This document shows, piece after piece, positions 1-10,750 of a stretch of DNA of 64,000 bases (its first letter is position 1; each line of letters opens with the position of its first letter). Made by a program: the position numbers and the translations under genes. Origin of the DNA: Zygnema cylindricum (taxonomy: Eukaryota > Streptophyta > Zygnematophyceae > Zygnematales > Zygnemataceae); NCBI GenBank assembly GCA_037447655.1, contig JBBHKE010002548.1, positions 65,987 to 129,986 of the forward strand, read 5' to 3'. Under the pieces are notes generated by a model. It had not been told where the DNA came from. It worked only from the letters and a program-made list of their open reading frames with translations, and ran no database searches.

Positions 1-321
1 CGTCATCATATACATCTTTTGATAAATTTATGATTTTACTTCATTCGTTTTCCCCAAAATTAGTGAAGCTCCGAAATCCTCCAAATTATCAAACTGAAGG
101 CACAAAAGTATAATCGCCTTTTTCCTTTTTCCTCCTTTTCCCTTCTCCTTTCTTCTTCCCTCTCGCCCCACCTTTCCTCCTATTTCTTCCTTATCCCTTT
201 TCCCTTTTCCCCCTCCCCTCCCTTTTTCCCCTTTCCTCAAATTTACTGGATTCAACTCCTCCCCTCACTCCTCCCGACTCTCCCTCTCTTTCTTTAAAAA
301 ACCATTTAAAAATATGTATCC

Positions 322-521
322 CTATCCACACTAAATAGCGGTCGTCTCTAATCAAATTGGGGAGACCGCCAAGCCGTCTGTTCAGCTTTCTCAAACCGTA
401 AAAACCCGAAAATAAATTCCATAGAAGACACGATTTCACGGAAAATCCATAAACTGTTTAAACGTCCATATCCGTCCTTTTTTACGTGCTCCAATTTTGC
501 TCGCCAGCTGTCGTCTGACGC
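322..521 (-). pseudogene. SUD1/DOA10 (MARCH6)-type E3 ligase, C-terminal fragment
   Basis: A minus-strand exon-like piece at about 432-521 follows an AG acceptor and encodes DDSWRAKLEHVKKDGYGRL then NSLWIFREI. I recognise this as the conserved C-terminal cytosolic segment of plant SUD1/CER9 (yeast Doa10, human MARCH6), an ER-membrane RING-CH ubiquitin ligase of ER-associated degradation. About 90 bases further along the same strand, IRDDRYLV matches the family's last conserved motif. The roughly 60 residues of membrane helices that normally lie between the two are absent, so this looks like a deleted or rearranged remnant. Exons for the preceding part of the same protein lie at 32.8-36.8 kb on the opposite strand. 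The first match is strong; the second is short and weaker. Confidence 0.6.
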
Positions 522-721
522 CTGTCCCGTCATCATCGCCTGTTTTACCTGTCGGTTTGCACGATGGCATATATAGATGTATAATTGTATAGTTATCAGC
601 CGACCATTGGCGATCATCACGATGTCGTTAACTGTCGGCCAAAGCGATAAATATCGATTTTGCAACATCTCGGTATTACGATATCTTGGCATCCGCATAC
701 GCCATACGGTTTCCATCGATA

Positions 722-1369
722 TACATCACAGCATAAAATAAAACTGGATTGTGGAAAGAAATAACCGTGAACAGTCGTTCGGAGGTTTTTGTCAGTAGCC
801 GTGCTTCCAATTATTGACAAAACTGTGTTTGTTGTTTTGCTCCACTTAGCTTGGATTCAAAATAAAATGTAATTAGTAATTGGGAGTAAGTAGCAATTTA
901 AATACTCCTTTCACTTATGAATACCTTTAAAAAAATATGTGTACAATATTGTTATATCGATGTGGAAAGTACATGGTTTTCAATACACCAACTTCTATGA
1001 TTTTTTGCAAAAAAAATAACCTTCGTATTTTAACTCTTGAAGCGAATTGTGAATTGTTGTTTGAGCGTCCTAAGCAAGTAAATGTAGCTTTTTGATTGAA
1101 GTAATAGACTAGTTGTTGCAAGTAAAAGAAGACTTTATCGTCAAAAATGTGATGGTAAGACCATGAAAGTACAAAACATGATTGTAACTGAAAACATTTG
1201 ATGACCATCAAAGGTAAGAGAGCAAAATCCTCAAAAAATAAAAGCACAACAAAGGTTAAATAACAACAAAAGCCTGAAAGGGAAAGGAAGTAGTACAACA
1301 AAAAGAAAAAAAAAAAAAATCCAAACTGTGCTAACACTAAAACTACTTTAAAGACATAAGCCTAAGACT
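722..1369. other. AT-rich spacer, no gene recognised
   Basis: This stretch between the ligase fragment and the first LINE copy is AT-rich with short homopolymers. The open frames show no recognisable domain. Confidence 0.5.
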
Positions 1370-3075
1370 ATGCCACACTAAAGGTCAAAAATACAAATAC
1401 CGTCTACATGCTTCCGGCGGCGCGAAGGTAAGTTTCGCAATCCTCGACCATCATTCACCACCGTGCTCGGTCGGATAAGGGTCAAACCTAGGAAAGGTTG
1501 AAGGGCAACAAAGATACGTTTGCGACAAAAATGACACGGGAGTTTAGAGAAGGACAGCCAAGTCCTCTAACTTCAAAAGATCGAGAGCGCAGTCACGTAA
1601 AAACTTGTCATATAAAGAGTTTAAGCTCTCAAAGATCTCCAAAAAACATGGTATGAAATGTCAACAAGGTCTTGGTGTGTGTAGTCGCGTTCTTAGGAGG
1701 TTGTTCCATCTCGAGCCGCAACATTATTATGCAATGTTGTGGTTGAGTAAACATGGGATCTTGTAGGGTCTACAAGAACTACATCACCAATGTTCTCGTC
1801 GCTCCATGTAAAAATAAAAGATCCACACGAGGGCCACGTGTACCCCTAGATTGAGAGAGTTGCAAAACCATATGCGGCACTTCGCGTTTGACTATGTATC
1901 GTACTTCGCAGCCCACATCAGCTATACAACCCGTAACATGTCATGTGGTGTTGATTGCTCTCGACTGTGTGAGCAATAAAGTAGAGCTCGCACGAAGGCA
2001 AACGGGCGGGGCAAGCCAGGTTGTAGACAAAGTGCAACAAAAAAAATGAGGAGAAGATAACAGAATGAGGCGACAATTTGTGTAGCAGTAACCCAAGCTC
2101 CAGTCGTAGGTCTCGAACAAGATCGAAATCGACGCTTAAAGCAGGCTCTTGAAGTCAACAATTACTACATTATTAATGATGTATTGTTACTTTTATGAGT
2201 GACTTCCGGCGATGAGAGATGAAAACACGAGAACTTTATCTTGAGCCCCAAATGGTAAAATTTCCTGAGTGGATAATAATGACTGTATAAATGACAATAA
2301 GCCCTCATCAACGTGAGATATGACATGAGCTGAAATAAGAGTATCATCCGCCATAAACCTTAAAGTTAGAATAGAAGACACCAAAGCCCAACTCCCAAGT
2401 AAACAACTGTTGCGAAGGTGGTCGTAGGACGTAAACTGAGACCCCTGTAAGAGATTGGAAAAGCATCTTATGCACGAGGAAGCAGCATTCTAACTGATGA
2501 AAGATAATATGGCCGAAAGGTTGATGTAGAATCCCAAAAAGTGGATCATCACGTTTTGAAAGAGAGGAAATGAAAGAAGAGTTGCGAGGTAAAATGCGTG
2601 TCAAGTACAATGGTCGTTGGACAAAATAGATTTAAGATAGCAAACGCCACTTGTGCATCCGAAAGTTTGGGAAAGTCCTCACAGTGGGAAAGGTCATCTA
2701 ACAAGGCCTAAACTCGTAAACAAAATCAGGGCCTCCGATAGAGGAACCTAAAGCCCTTATACCCTCTGAGGAGCAAAATTGCGAAATCTTGAATGGAGAG
2801 ATAAACACGATGGTAGATCAATAGGGCTCCATGTGACAAATTTAGTGCCTTTGGCGAAAAAGTGTATCGTGGAGAGTTGCTCTAAAACACGGTAAAAGGT
2901 AAAAACAACTTGGTCAGGCGGGCTAATGATATGATTGTTGTCGGCAACAGAAAGGAAGAAACAACTTGGAAAAGCCGAAATCGATGCTCTTAGAGCTTAA
3001 AGGTGAGTGAGAGCAAATAAAGGGGCTCCTAAGGGATCACTTTGACAAGTACCATCTAACGATTCTAAAGCGATG
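1370..3075 (-). pseudogene. Decayed R2-like LINE (RT plus endonuclease remnant)
   Basis: Scattered minus-strand frames match the longer LINE at 23.5-27.1 kb in the same order. A reverse-transcriptase remnant lies near 2.8-3.07 kb: the stretch around 3031-3075 is recognisably the same as 25291-25340. Then come the region after the fingers and thumb (2.2-2.6 kb), a segment with CSRPTTGAWVTA (about 2.1 kb), and the C-terminal nuclease region near 1.63-1.8 kb, where the ERDYTHQD motif parallels ERDYAHQD of the longer copy. Frame changes and stops are frequent, so it cannot encode a working protein. It is in inverted orientation to the third copy at 37.05 kb. Confidence 0.7.
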
Positions 3076-3852
3076 CTCCTACATTCTTAGCAAATAACAT
3101 CTAACATTCCAAAAAAAAAAAAAATAGCCTCAATTCTTGTTCATTATTTGCAAATATTTTAAACATTCCGAAAAAACAAAAAAAATGTCAATTTTTGTCC
3201 ATGTGCATGATGTCTGCATAAAACACCTATATGAAAAAAACACTAAAAAAATAATGAACTAAACGCTATAAACCGTAGCATAAAGGGGGCGTAACTTCAT
3301 TGTCCGTACATGTCCAATCGTACCGATCAGCATTATAAAGAAAGTGTGCAACTTCCGAATTGAGGTCATCGAACTCGTTCCCGAAATCGCGTGAGCACCG
3401 TCTGAACCGAGTATACGGAATTCCTAACCAAAATCGCGCGTGCAGCTACAAGACGTCACACGGAACTCCTCCACTCTACGAAGCGGCGTCGGAGAATGCC
3501 TGACATGTTTGTACAAATCTTCAATGTTGTCGTTTCCTAATTTCTGTACAAGTACCAAACCACAAGTGAAAAAAAAAAAAACAGTAAAAAAGAAAGAATA
3601 ATAATAATAAGAAAAAGGTAAAAAAATCAGTAACGAAAACAACAACAATAAAAAAAAAGAAAAAGAAAAAGGTGACCCATCGAGCTATTCATAATCTACT
3701 TAATTATTTATTTGTTTACTTTTTCTCGAAAACTTTTTTTTTCTTTTTATTTTAGAACATGAGCAAACATAACTTGAAACCACCGAAACTGATATTAGTG
3801 TGGATAAAAATTTGATTATATAAACTACAAAGTTGAAAATCAAGCTTAAGAT
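3076..3852. other. AT-rich spacer, no gene recognised
   Basis: This segment lies between the LINE remnant and the TIR element. It has poly-A/T runs and an AAT/AAG-rich low-complexity patch near 3570-3670. No coding region is recognised. Confidence 0.5.
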
Positions 3853-4984
3853 TAGTGTTGGGTATCGAAGACCATTTGTCGATATTCGATATGTATCGAA
3901 TTTCAAGGTACCCGATAATCGATAAATCGCCTCGATGTATCGAAAAGCTAAATATCACGATATATTGCCAATATATCGCCAGTATATCGTATCGCCAGTA
4001 TACCGAGGCTTTTTTTTTATAACTATTCTTGCTACTGCTGCTAGTACTACTGCTGCTGCCAGTACTAGTGCTACTGCACCTGGAAGTAACTTTTCTATAA
4101 TAGTAGTGGCTGAAAAATGGAATCTCTGGAAATGGATAAGCAGTAATGGCTAACAATCTGCTTGCAGATTAGTAAGTATTCCTGCTTGAAAGCCTGAAAC
4201 GAACAGTGAGCAACTTTTTTTGTAGATCATACTTTGACTAAATTAGGCTTGTTCTCTATTAAGCAGTCCCAATAAACATGCGGATACGACTTTTTTTTAG
4301 TGTTTACTGGCACGGCCTTCCATTATGTCGTGCCAGTAGACATCGTTTCTCAATTATGATTGGCGCCACGTAGGTTAGAGTCAAGATTTTGAAAATCTGC
4401 GAAAAATCTTCAACAAAAAGTCAGAACGAAATATGTGTACCAGCGTATATACTTTAAGTATAGTACGAGTATACTCTAGCGTACTATGTGTACCTTCATC
4501 AGGGATTGTAACAAACCCTACCTTCCTCACTACCATGGCTTTTATTTGAACGCCTGCCTCCAACGGAAAGCCTCTGCCATATTAGGTGACATCTGTCACA
4601 TTTTTATGTGTATTAATAAAGTGAAAGCGCGGCAAACTGTGGACAGTGGATACCAAGTGGATTGTACTTTTGGTAGGCTGATCGTTGGAACCTTCAGCCA
4701 GCGTGGCCGAAAGCACATGGCGTGTACGACGTGTTCGGTTCTCATCGCCTGTTCGTGTTGGCGATTTTTTTGCTTTGCCCTTTTTCTAAAAGGGAAAAGC
4801 ATTGTAGTCGCCTTCGTCTCTGGTGACAACGAGAATTGACCGTCGATGTTTTTTGTGTAAGATCTTGAGCCGTTGAGGGTTTTGAGTTAGGATTGGCGTC
4901 TTTGGTGACAAAGGAAAGAGACACGTGGTACAATCTTATTTGTTGTATTTCACGTGGTTGTAGTGGTATGATAAATGTCCAGAC

Positions 4985-5275
4985 AAAATCGACGTCACGC
5001 CAAAATGTCGTGTTATCAATACCGGTTGAGTAACGTACAGTATCGTACGTTAAATTTGTTCGCGTGACATTCCGTACATCACGCCGATTTGTCGCTTTGT
5101 CAATATCCGTACACGCCAAAATGTCGTGTTACCAATACCGGTGAAGTAACGTACAGTATCGAACTTTAAATTTTGCGCGTGCGATCCCGTCACATCACGC
5201 CACGTTGTCGTGTTATAAATTTCCGTACACTACTGTTATTTCAGTGTTGGCGTGGCGTACGATGTGTCGTGATAT
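4985..5275. repeat. About 115-bp degenerate tandem repeats
   Basis: Two to three copies of a unit containing CACGCCAAAATGTCGTGTTA, ACCGGT and GTACAGTATCG follow one another inside the 3.4-kb TIR element. Copies differ at many sites. Confidence 0.6.
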
Positions 5276-5530
5276 CAATACCGGTACAGTACACCGCGCA
5301 TCGTTATTAGTGTCAACGACACTAATTTGGGTTCTTAAAATTTTGATTTTTTTCCTCAAATAGGATACATGATTTTAATTTTTCCTTGACGTTAAATAAG
5401 GTACCGTACAAAATCTGTATGAAAGCCTACGGCGTCCAGTAAACAACCCCTACTTTTCCTGTAACGGAAGTTCACCCTTAGTGTGAACTTTTCGTATGTG
5501 AAGTTCACTACGAACTAAATAAGTAATAAA

Positions 5531-6346
5531 ATGAATTACAAAATCGGTACTTTTTTGTGGGATTACATTTTGCGTCGTCTAAGGGTAACCTTCCATCAGG
5601 CGTTCCCAGTAATCGTACGAACACGTTTACTGGGAGTAAAATTTGTAGCACCCTTCCATCAGGTCGTGCCAGTGAATGAGGTGTTAGATTGCGATTGGTA
5701 CCACGTAGGACCTTTTGAGCCGCCCAGGAATAATCATCATTTCCAAAAGGACAAAATCGCAGCTGCGTATGTGTACGGGCGGCCGCCGATTAAAATATCT
5801 AGTAGCGTCACGCTAATGTACAATCTGAACGTTCTTACGGTTGTTGTGGTATCAACGGCCACGAAAACCGTTGCAAAATTAAAGTTTGTACAAATGTCCA
5901 AGGATGTACCATTTGTACGTAAATCGCTGTATCGCACATTTATGAAGGAGACGTCACAGGATGTCCTACAAACAAAGTTTTTTTTTGTCGTCGACCATAC
6001 AACCAAGATTTTTTTGTCGTCGAACAGGCTGGCTTTCATGTCACACGGTACACTCCAATTGCCACATGTAAGTTTATTACTTCACGTCTGTCGTGGATCG
6101 ACTCTGACTTTACAAGTGGACCAAAACACGCGTCCAGTAATCACAAACTCTCCTCTCGAGGACAGTTGGAGGAGACTAGCTACGTACTGGAAACAAGAAG
6201 CGTTTGCGTCGAAAATTGAGAATCGGACGGTGGTAGTTCTCTCCAAGAAGTCTGGAGAAACCCAAACAATTTTTAGTAAACATCTTTTTAAAAAAAAAAA
6301 AAAAAAAACAGTACGGCCTAGTACGAAATGGTACTTTCTCCAGTAA
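5531..6346 (+). CDS. Unknown 271-aa open frame inside TIR element
   Basis: This open frame runs from ATG 5531 to 6346 inside the 3.4-kb TIR element. The product is basic and ends with a poly-lysine run caused by an A-rich tract, followed by a short tail. I see no recognised domain. Two segments come from repeats: the inverted arm at 5583-5602 pairs with 6361-6380 just past the stop. It may be a chance open frame in a repeat rather than a gene. Confidence 0.2.
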   Translation: MNYKIGTFLWDYILRRLRVTFHQAFPVIVRTRLLGVKFVAPFHQVVPVNEVLDCDWYHVGPFEPPRNNHHFQKDKIAAAYVYGRPPIKISSSVTLMYNLNVLTVVVVSTATKTVAKLKFVQMSKDVPFVRKSLYRTFMKETSQDVLQTKFFFVVDHTTKIFLSSNRLAFMSHGTLQLPHVSLLLHVCRGSTLTLQVDQNTRPVITNSPLEDSWRRLATYWKQEAFASKIENRTVVVLSKKSGETQTIFSKHLFKKKKKKTVRPSTKWYFLQ

Positions 6347-6587
6347 ATAACCCCACTTTTCGCCTGATGGAAGGTTACCCTAAGGGTATGGTTACATCAG
6401 ACGAAAAGTGAGGTTTAATACAAAATTTTGTACTTGCCCTTACCTTGTCGTATTATATTTTCGTGATTTTCTTGAAAACAACATTACAGAAAATAAGATT
6501 ACGATTCTCCAAGTATCCGGGAGAAGACACCGATCGTCCGATTACATTTTGGTCTTCATCTGCGAAGCAATCGCTCCACCCGCATCT

Positions 6588-6628
6588 GTATTGGTGAACC
6601 CACCTCTGCGAGGTGGGTTCACCAATAC
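6588..6628. repeat. Perfect 19-bp stem, 3-nt loop hairpin
   Basis: Arms 6588-6606 and 6610-6628 are exact reverse complements around the loop TGC. The left arm reads GTATTGGTGAACCCACCTC. It lies in the non-coding interior of the TIR element. Confidence 0.85.
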
Positions 6629-7307
6629 TAAACCAGTCAATTTACTACACCTGGACGATAGACATGTGCGTAGATGAAAAATGAAAATTTTCACACGTCC
6701 CCAAGGTCACGTGCCTTCGGACAAGGTGACCGTAAAATCTTTGCCGAAAAGAAATCCGGTTTTTTCCTGAAAATCAGCAGAGTGAAGGAGATCTTTGAGG
6801 TACATTGACGTGGTACACTTGCAAAGGACACGTACTTAATACGCAAGTACAGATTTCCATACGAAAATGGTCGGTTTACAGATCTTTGACGATTTTAGAG
6901 ATTTTATCGTCAACTTACGTGGAACCACTCAATCAGATTTCTATGTAAAAATTTACTTACAGACGGTACGGGATGTAATCGAGGCATCTGTAATACATAA
7001 ATTTTGATGTCCGTACTATTACAAAGACTGTCCGTACTATTACAAAGACCACTGATGTAACCATACCCTAACTTTAAGTCACGGAACGAAAATCATGTCG
7101 TTCGTGGCGTATCAGACAATTTGTCTTTTTAGCTAAAATAACAAATTATATAAAATATTATATTTAAAAAATGCTATATATTGGGATATTTATCGCGATG
7201 ATTTATGCTGGTTCCGGTGCGATATATCGAGGAGTCGCCTCGATCGATATTCAATATATCTAATATCGAAATGATCGCGATATGAATTAACCCGATACCC
7301 AACACTA

Positions 7308-7379
7308 CACCGTGAATCGTTATTAGCGTATAGAAATTATCAGTGTAAAGAAAAAAATAGCGTCATTCATTCAAATTTA
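7308..7379. mobile_element. Left part of a small TIR element split by the Copia insertion
   Basis: Immediately after TA at 7306-7307 comes CACCGTGAATCGTTATTAGC, the terminal sequence shared by the small TIR family of this window (39.3, 41.1, 41.6, 45.1 and 61.6 kb). The Copia LTR starts 72 bases later. Past the far side of the Copia element, at 23061-23110, the family's internal GTGGCA...GGTCCACG...TTAAATAGTG block resumes. This indicates that the small element was the Copia target. Confidence 0.6.
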
Positions 7380-8611
7380 TGTTGATATTTGTGTATTTTC
7401 TAACTCTGTAAATAGGATAGAAAAAGGCAGGGGCAGTCTGCCTCTAACTCCCCTCTCCAAGCCCCCACACTTGTTGTAGTCACTGAAGGCTGGATAGGGA
7501 GCTAGAGCCATGGCTAGCTAAGCTCTCTAGAGAAGACAGGGGTAAAATTGGTAGACTTAACAAAACTTAGTTGACGGACCCAGGAATTGATCCTGGTCCC
7601 TGCCGTCAGTCAATGTGAAGTAGCCGTTAGCTCTAGCCGTTAAGTCTAGGAGACATATTACGACAATGTGAAGTAGCCGTTAGCTCTAGCCGTTAAGTCT
7701 AGGAGACATATTACGAGATATAGGGTTTGATAAATATTTAAATCGTCACATGTAGATTAATTCGTTTAACGACGAATAAATACTGAGCGCATAGATACAG
7801 TTTGATTTAGTACGAAATACGGTATGGGGACAGAACGGATACCGCGCATTTGTTTGGATAGCGAAACAAATACCGTGCGTCGAATTTCAGCGGCTTGGAT
7901 TATAGCCGGTTATGATCGGACGGCCGAGATAGGCGTCGCGATCACGTAAAATGCACTTTTGGCGTTTTACGGTCTTTGCCACGTCAAATGAAACGTGGCG
8001 TGATAACATTAGATTACGGGAATTCCGGAGATTAGAGGAACTAATCCTGATTTGACACGTGTAGACATTTTGGCCATGTCGTACAATGGCCGTACATAAA
8101 GTACACCGGCACCTGTGCTTTTCTGTACGACACAATAATTTGATTGGTGCCGTACTTCAATAGATAGAGTTTTAGAGGGGGAATAGGACTTAGAAAATTT
8201 TGGGTAGGTAGCTGCCTCTCCCAAAGAGCACCCTGTATTAATGGCAAACTTTGGCCAGCCATAACTATCAATTTACTTGACCATTTTCAGTGATTCTTTT
8301 TGCTGCCGACTCAGGGGAGTCTAGGCTACACAAGGGTGTAGTCGGTCAGAGTTTTTGTCTGCCAGGGTGGCTGTCTTTCTAAGGGAAAGTCAAAGTGGGT
8401 GAATGTGTCCAAATCTCATATTCTAACTTTGCATTCTGTGGTGGAACTGAGCACACAGAAAGTGTTATTTCACAGGGGTGAATCTATATTGGGGTTGTGA
8501 CTGTCAAGGGGTCAGTCATTTGGGTTTATATCAAGTTAGGAGTCGGCACTATCTAGATTAGCTTCTTTGGATCTGCTTACTCTTAGGGCCAATGGAGGTT
8601 TCAGAGTTTGA
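7380..8611 (+). repeat. Copia-type element, 5' LTR
   Basis: This copy starts TGTTGATATTTG and matches 21878-23055 along its whole length with many substitutions. The five bases before it (ATTTA, 7375-7379) recur right after the 3' LTR (23056-23060) as the target duplication. It is about 54 bases longer than its partner because a segment containing CCGTTAGCTCTAGCCGTTAA is tandemly duplicated here (about 7611-7716). Its last bases are TTTGA instead of the TTTCA seen in the 3' LTR. The clear divergence marks an older insertion than the nested Gypsy element. Confidence 0.85.
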
Positions 8612-8677
8612 CGATAGGGGCCCACCATCTAGGGTGCCTATGATGATGGAACAAACTTCACTTATTGGGAGTTTACA

Positions 8678-8875
8678 ATGGCGGGATTGCTTTTCGAGAA
8701 GCACTTATGGGGAATTGTTTCGGGACAAGTGAGATGTCCGCCGCTTGTTTTTGGAGGAGCTTACTATGGAGAATCATCTGAGGTTGCCCAGAATATCATC
8801 CAGAGTTCAGATGCAACGAAAGGTGAAAGGAAAAATCTTTCCGTGGATGGGGAAATAGGCGAGAAGGAAAAAGGG
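8678..8875 (+). pseudogene. Copia-type gag, 5' part, interrupted by Gypsy insertion
   Basis: An ATG at 8678 opens 66 codons that stop being gag exactly where the Gypsy LTR begins (8876). Removing the inserted element and one copy of the AGGG duplication continues the same frame at 20185, which is direct evidence for the insertion site. The piece encodes the gag N-terminus; alone it has no diagnostic motif. Confidence 0.75.
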
Positions 8876-10541
8876 TGTCGTGCATGTGTCAAATAACATG
8901 AAGGTGCATGCAATATCATCAGCTGCGCTCAACTTAAACTCAAATAATAGCGAGATATCGTAAATAAAATAAAACACAAAAGTAAAAATGGATAAATACA
9001 ACAACAGGCAAGGTGGAAGGAAAAGAAAAGTCAACGACTTAGCTGGTTATGGTTAGGTCGGTTTATCATACTAAGCCGATGGATGACCACTAGGCCCCAC
9101 GGTCTATTTATATTCCTTGCAGGAGTTATCTTATCAAGGATAATCTGAATTTATACTTAAATATAATAAATCAAAGCATAAACAACCGGGAAAGATAAAT
9201 AAAACCGCAAATGACAATATGCCCGACACTTATGAGGTTTGAGATAACCAAACTCAAAAGATGCGCAAAAGCCAAATAGAAATAAATACAAAATCACAAT
9301 AAATAAAAACAACACAACAATAATCCCAACATGCAACCTCCACACTAATTAAAGTTCAGCCACAATCGGGAAAAGAAGTTTGTGTTGTGAGATCGCGGTC
9401 GAAATCCACTCAAAAGATGAGAAAAGTGAAGGGAAACCGTGTAGGTCTTGGCCGAAGCCGTATAGATTAATTTGTAAGGCTTTACAAGATATTGATAATA
9501 TAATAGAAAACTAGACGCTTCACGCAAAGGCAGAAAATCGCCTCTAAGCTGTCCGGACAATTTCACAAATAAAAAGATGGCTGCAGAGAATCCTCAATAC
9601 CGAAAATAAATCAAATGAATAATTCCTGCACTTGAAAATTGTGTGCAGGAAATGATGCGAAATGAACTAAGTAACCAAAACTACGCCTAGCGAAAACAAG
9701 CCAATCAGAGTACAGCGTGCTATGTAAATATTTGCGTCTAGTTTGGATTCAGCCAATAGAAAGCCGAAATCCTATGCCCTACGTTACAGATCTATAACCT
9801 ACGGATTAAAACCCTTCCTATCTACATGTGAATGCGTGAACCTCCAAATGGTTCACGACTTAAAATAGTCCAATAGCGTAGCTTCGTCAAAACTGACAGT
9901 ATCTTTGTCTGTCACACGCGTCAACGGTCAAGATGAGATATTACGAGAATCGTATACTTTGCGTCGACGGTCGAGATGCTACTCCGCGCGAAATGATTAA
10001 AATTTGATGTCGGCCGGGATTCAAGGAAATGAAAGCTTGTACGGCAGGATCGCAGATACGGTCCACTTTGTCGTCGCGCGAATTCCGGATAATATAAGTC
10101 GTACGGTCGACGTCAAATGATCAAAGCTACCGTCGGCGAGAATCGCGCAAAATATATATAATACGGTAAGTTTGTTTGTCTCGACGCGATTCGAAAATGT
10201 GTCGTCGGCGAGAAATCCGGAAAAAATAAATAAGTACGGCAGGACCGCAAGTACGGTCCAATTTGTGGCCGCGGGAATTCCGGTCGACGTAAGTCGTACG
10301 GTCGACGCGAAATAATCAAATCCGCCGTCGGCGGAAATCGCGGAAAAGATACGTCGTACGGTAGGACCGCGGGTACGATCCAAATTGCCATACCGGAAAT
10401 CACGAAAAATGTAGGTCGTACGGTACACGTCGTACGGTCCTGCGAAACCCAAATAATACCCAAATACAAATTAGTGTAGCGGCTGCCCTTCCTAACACCT
10501 AAATATAAACAACTAAATGGCCGACGAGATGCGGCATGACA
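8876..10541 (-). repeat. Gypsy 3' LTR (left copy)
   Basis: This LTR runs from TGTCGTGCATG to GCGGCATGACA. Bases 9068-10541 are nearly identical to 18706-20180. Bases 8876-9067 are a 192-base module absent from the right LTR but repeated at 10544-10735. The interior of the shared part is rich in CGTACGGT and CGTCGGCG motifs on both strands, which makes it CpG-dense compared with its surroundings. Confidence 0.85.
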
Positions 10542-10543
10542 GC

Positions 10544-10735
10544 TGTCGTGCATGTGTCAAATAACATGAAGGTGCATGCAATATCATCAGCTGCGCTCAA
10601 CTTAAACTCAAATAATAGCGAGATATCGTAAATAAAATAAAACACAAAAGTAAAAATGGATAAATACAACAACAGGCAAGGTGGAAGGAAAAGAAAGGTC
10701 AACGACTTAGCTGGTTATGGTTAGGTCGGTTTATC
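10544..10735 (-). repeat. 192-bp LTR-end module, extra internal copy
   Basis: Bases 10544-10735 repeat 8876-9067 with about one visible difference. The module begins two bases after the end of the 3' LTR and stops exactly where a run of C starts (G on the sense strand). In effect one part of the LTR end is duplicated between the LTR and the coding region. Confidence 0.85.
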
Positions 10736-10744
10736 CCCCCCCCC
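10736..10744 (-). other. Probable polypurine tract (G run)
   Basis: On the sense strand GAGCTGGGGGGGGG precedes the 192-base module. A purine run at this place would prime plus-strand DNA synthesis in an LTR element. The unusual intervening module makes the exact boundary uncertain. Confidence 0.45.
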
Positions 10745-10750
10745 AGCTCT

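Larger units (their letters stand above)
3853..7307. mobile_element. 3.4-kb terminal-inverted-repeat element
   Basis: A perfect 15-base inverted pair closes the element: TAGTGTTGGGTATCG at 3853-3867 and its reverse complement at 7293-7307. If the outer TA on each side is the target duplication, the ends are GTGTTGGGTATCG. Both subterminal regions (3866-4010 and 7190-7290) are dense in ATCG/CGAT and CGATATATCG motifs, as expected of transposase-binding subterminal repeats. The interior holds roughly 115-base tandem repeats (about 4985-5275), a nested 20-base inverted pair (5583-5602 and 6361-6380) and a strong hairpin. No transposase is recognised, so it is probably non-autonomous. The superfamily is uncertain: the ends resemble some hAT termini, but the possible TA duplication would not fit hAT. 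Confidence 0.65.

Noticed and set aside
8009-8271. Minus-strand frames in the Copia LTRs (also 22334-22693)
   Set aside because: They lie wholly within LTR sequence and differ in frame and length between the two LTRs.
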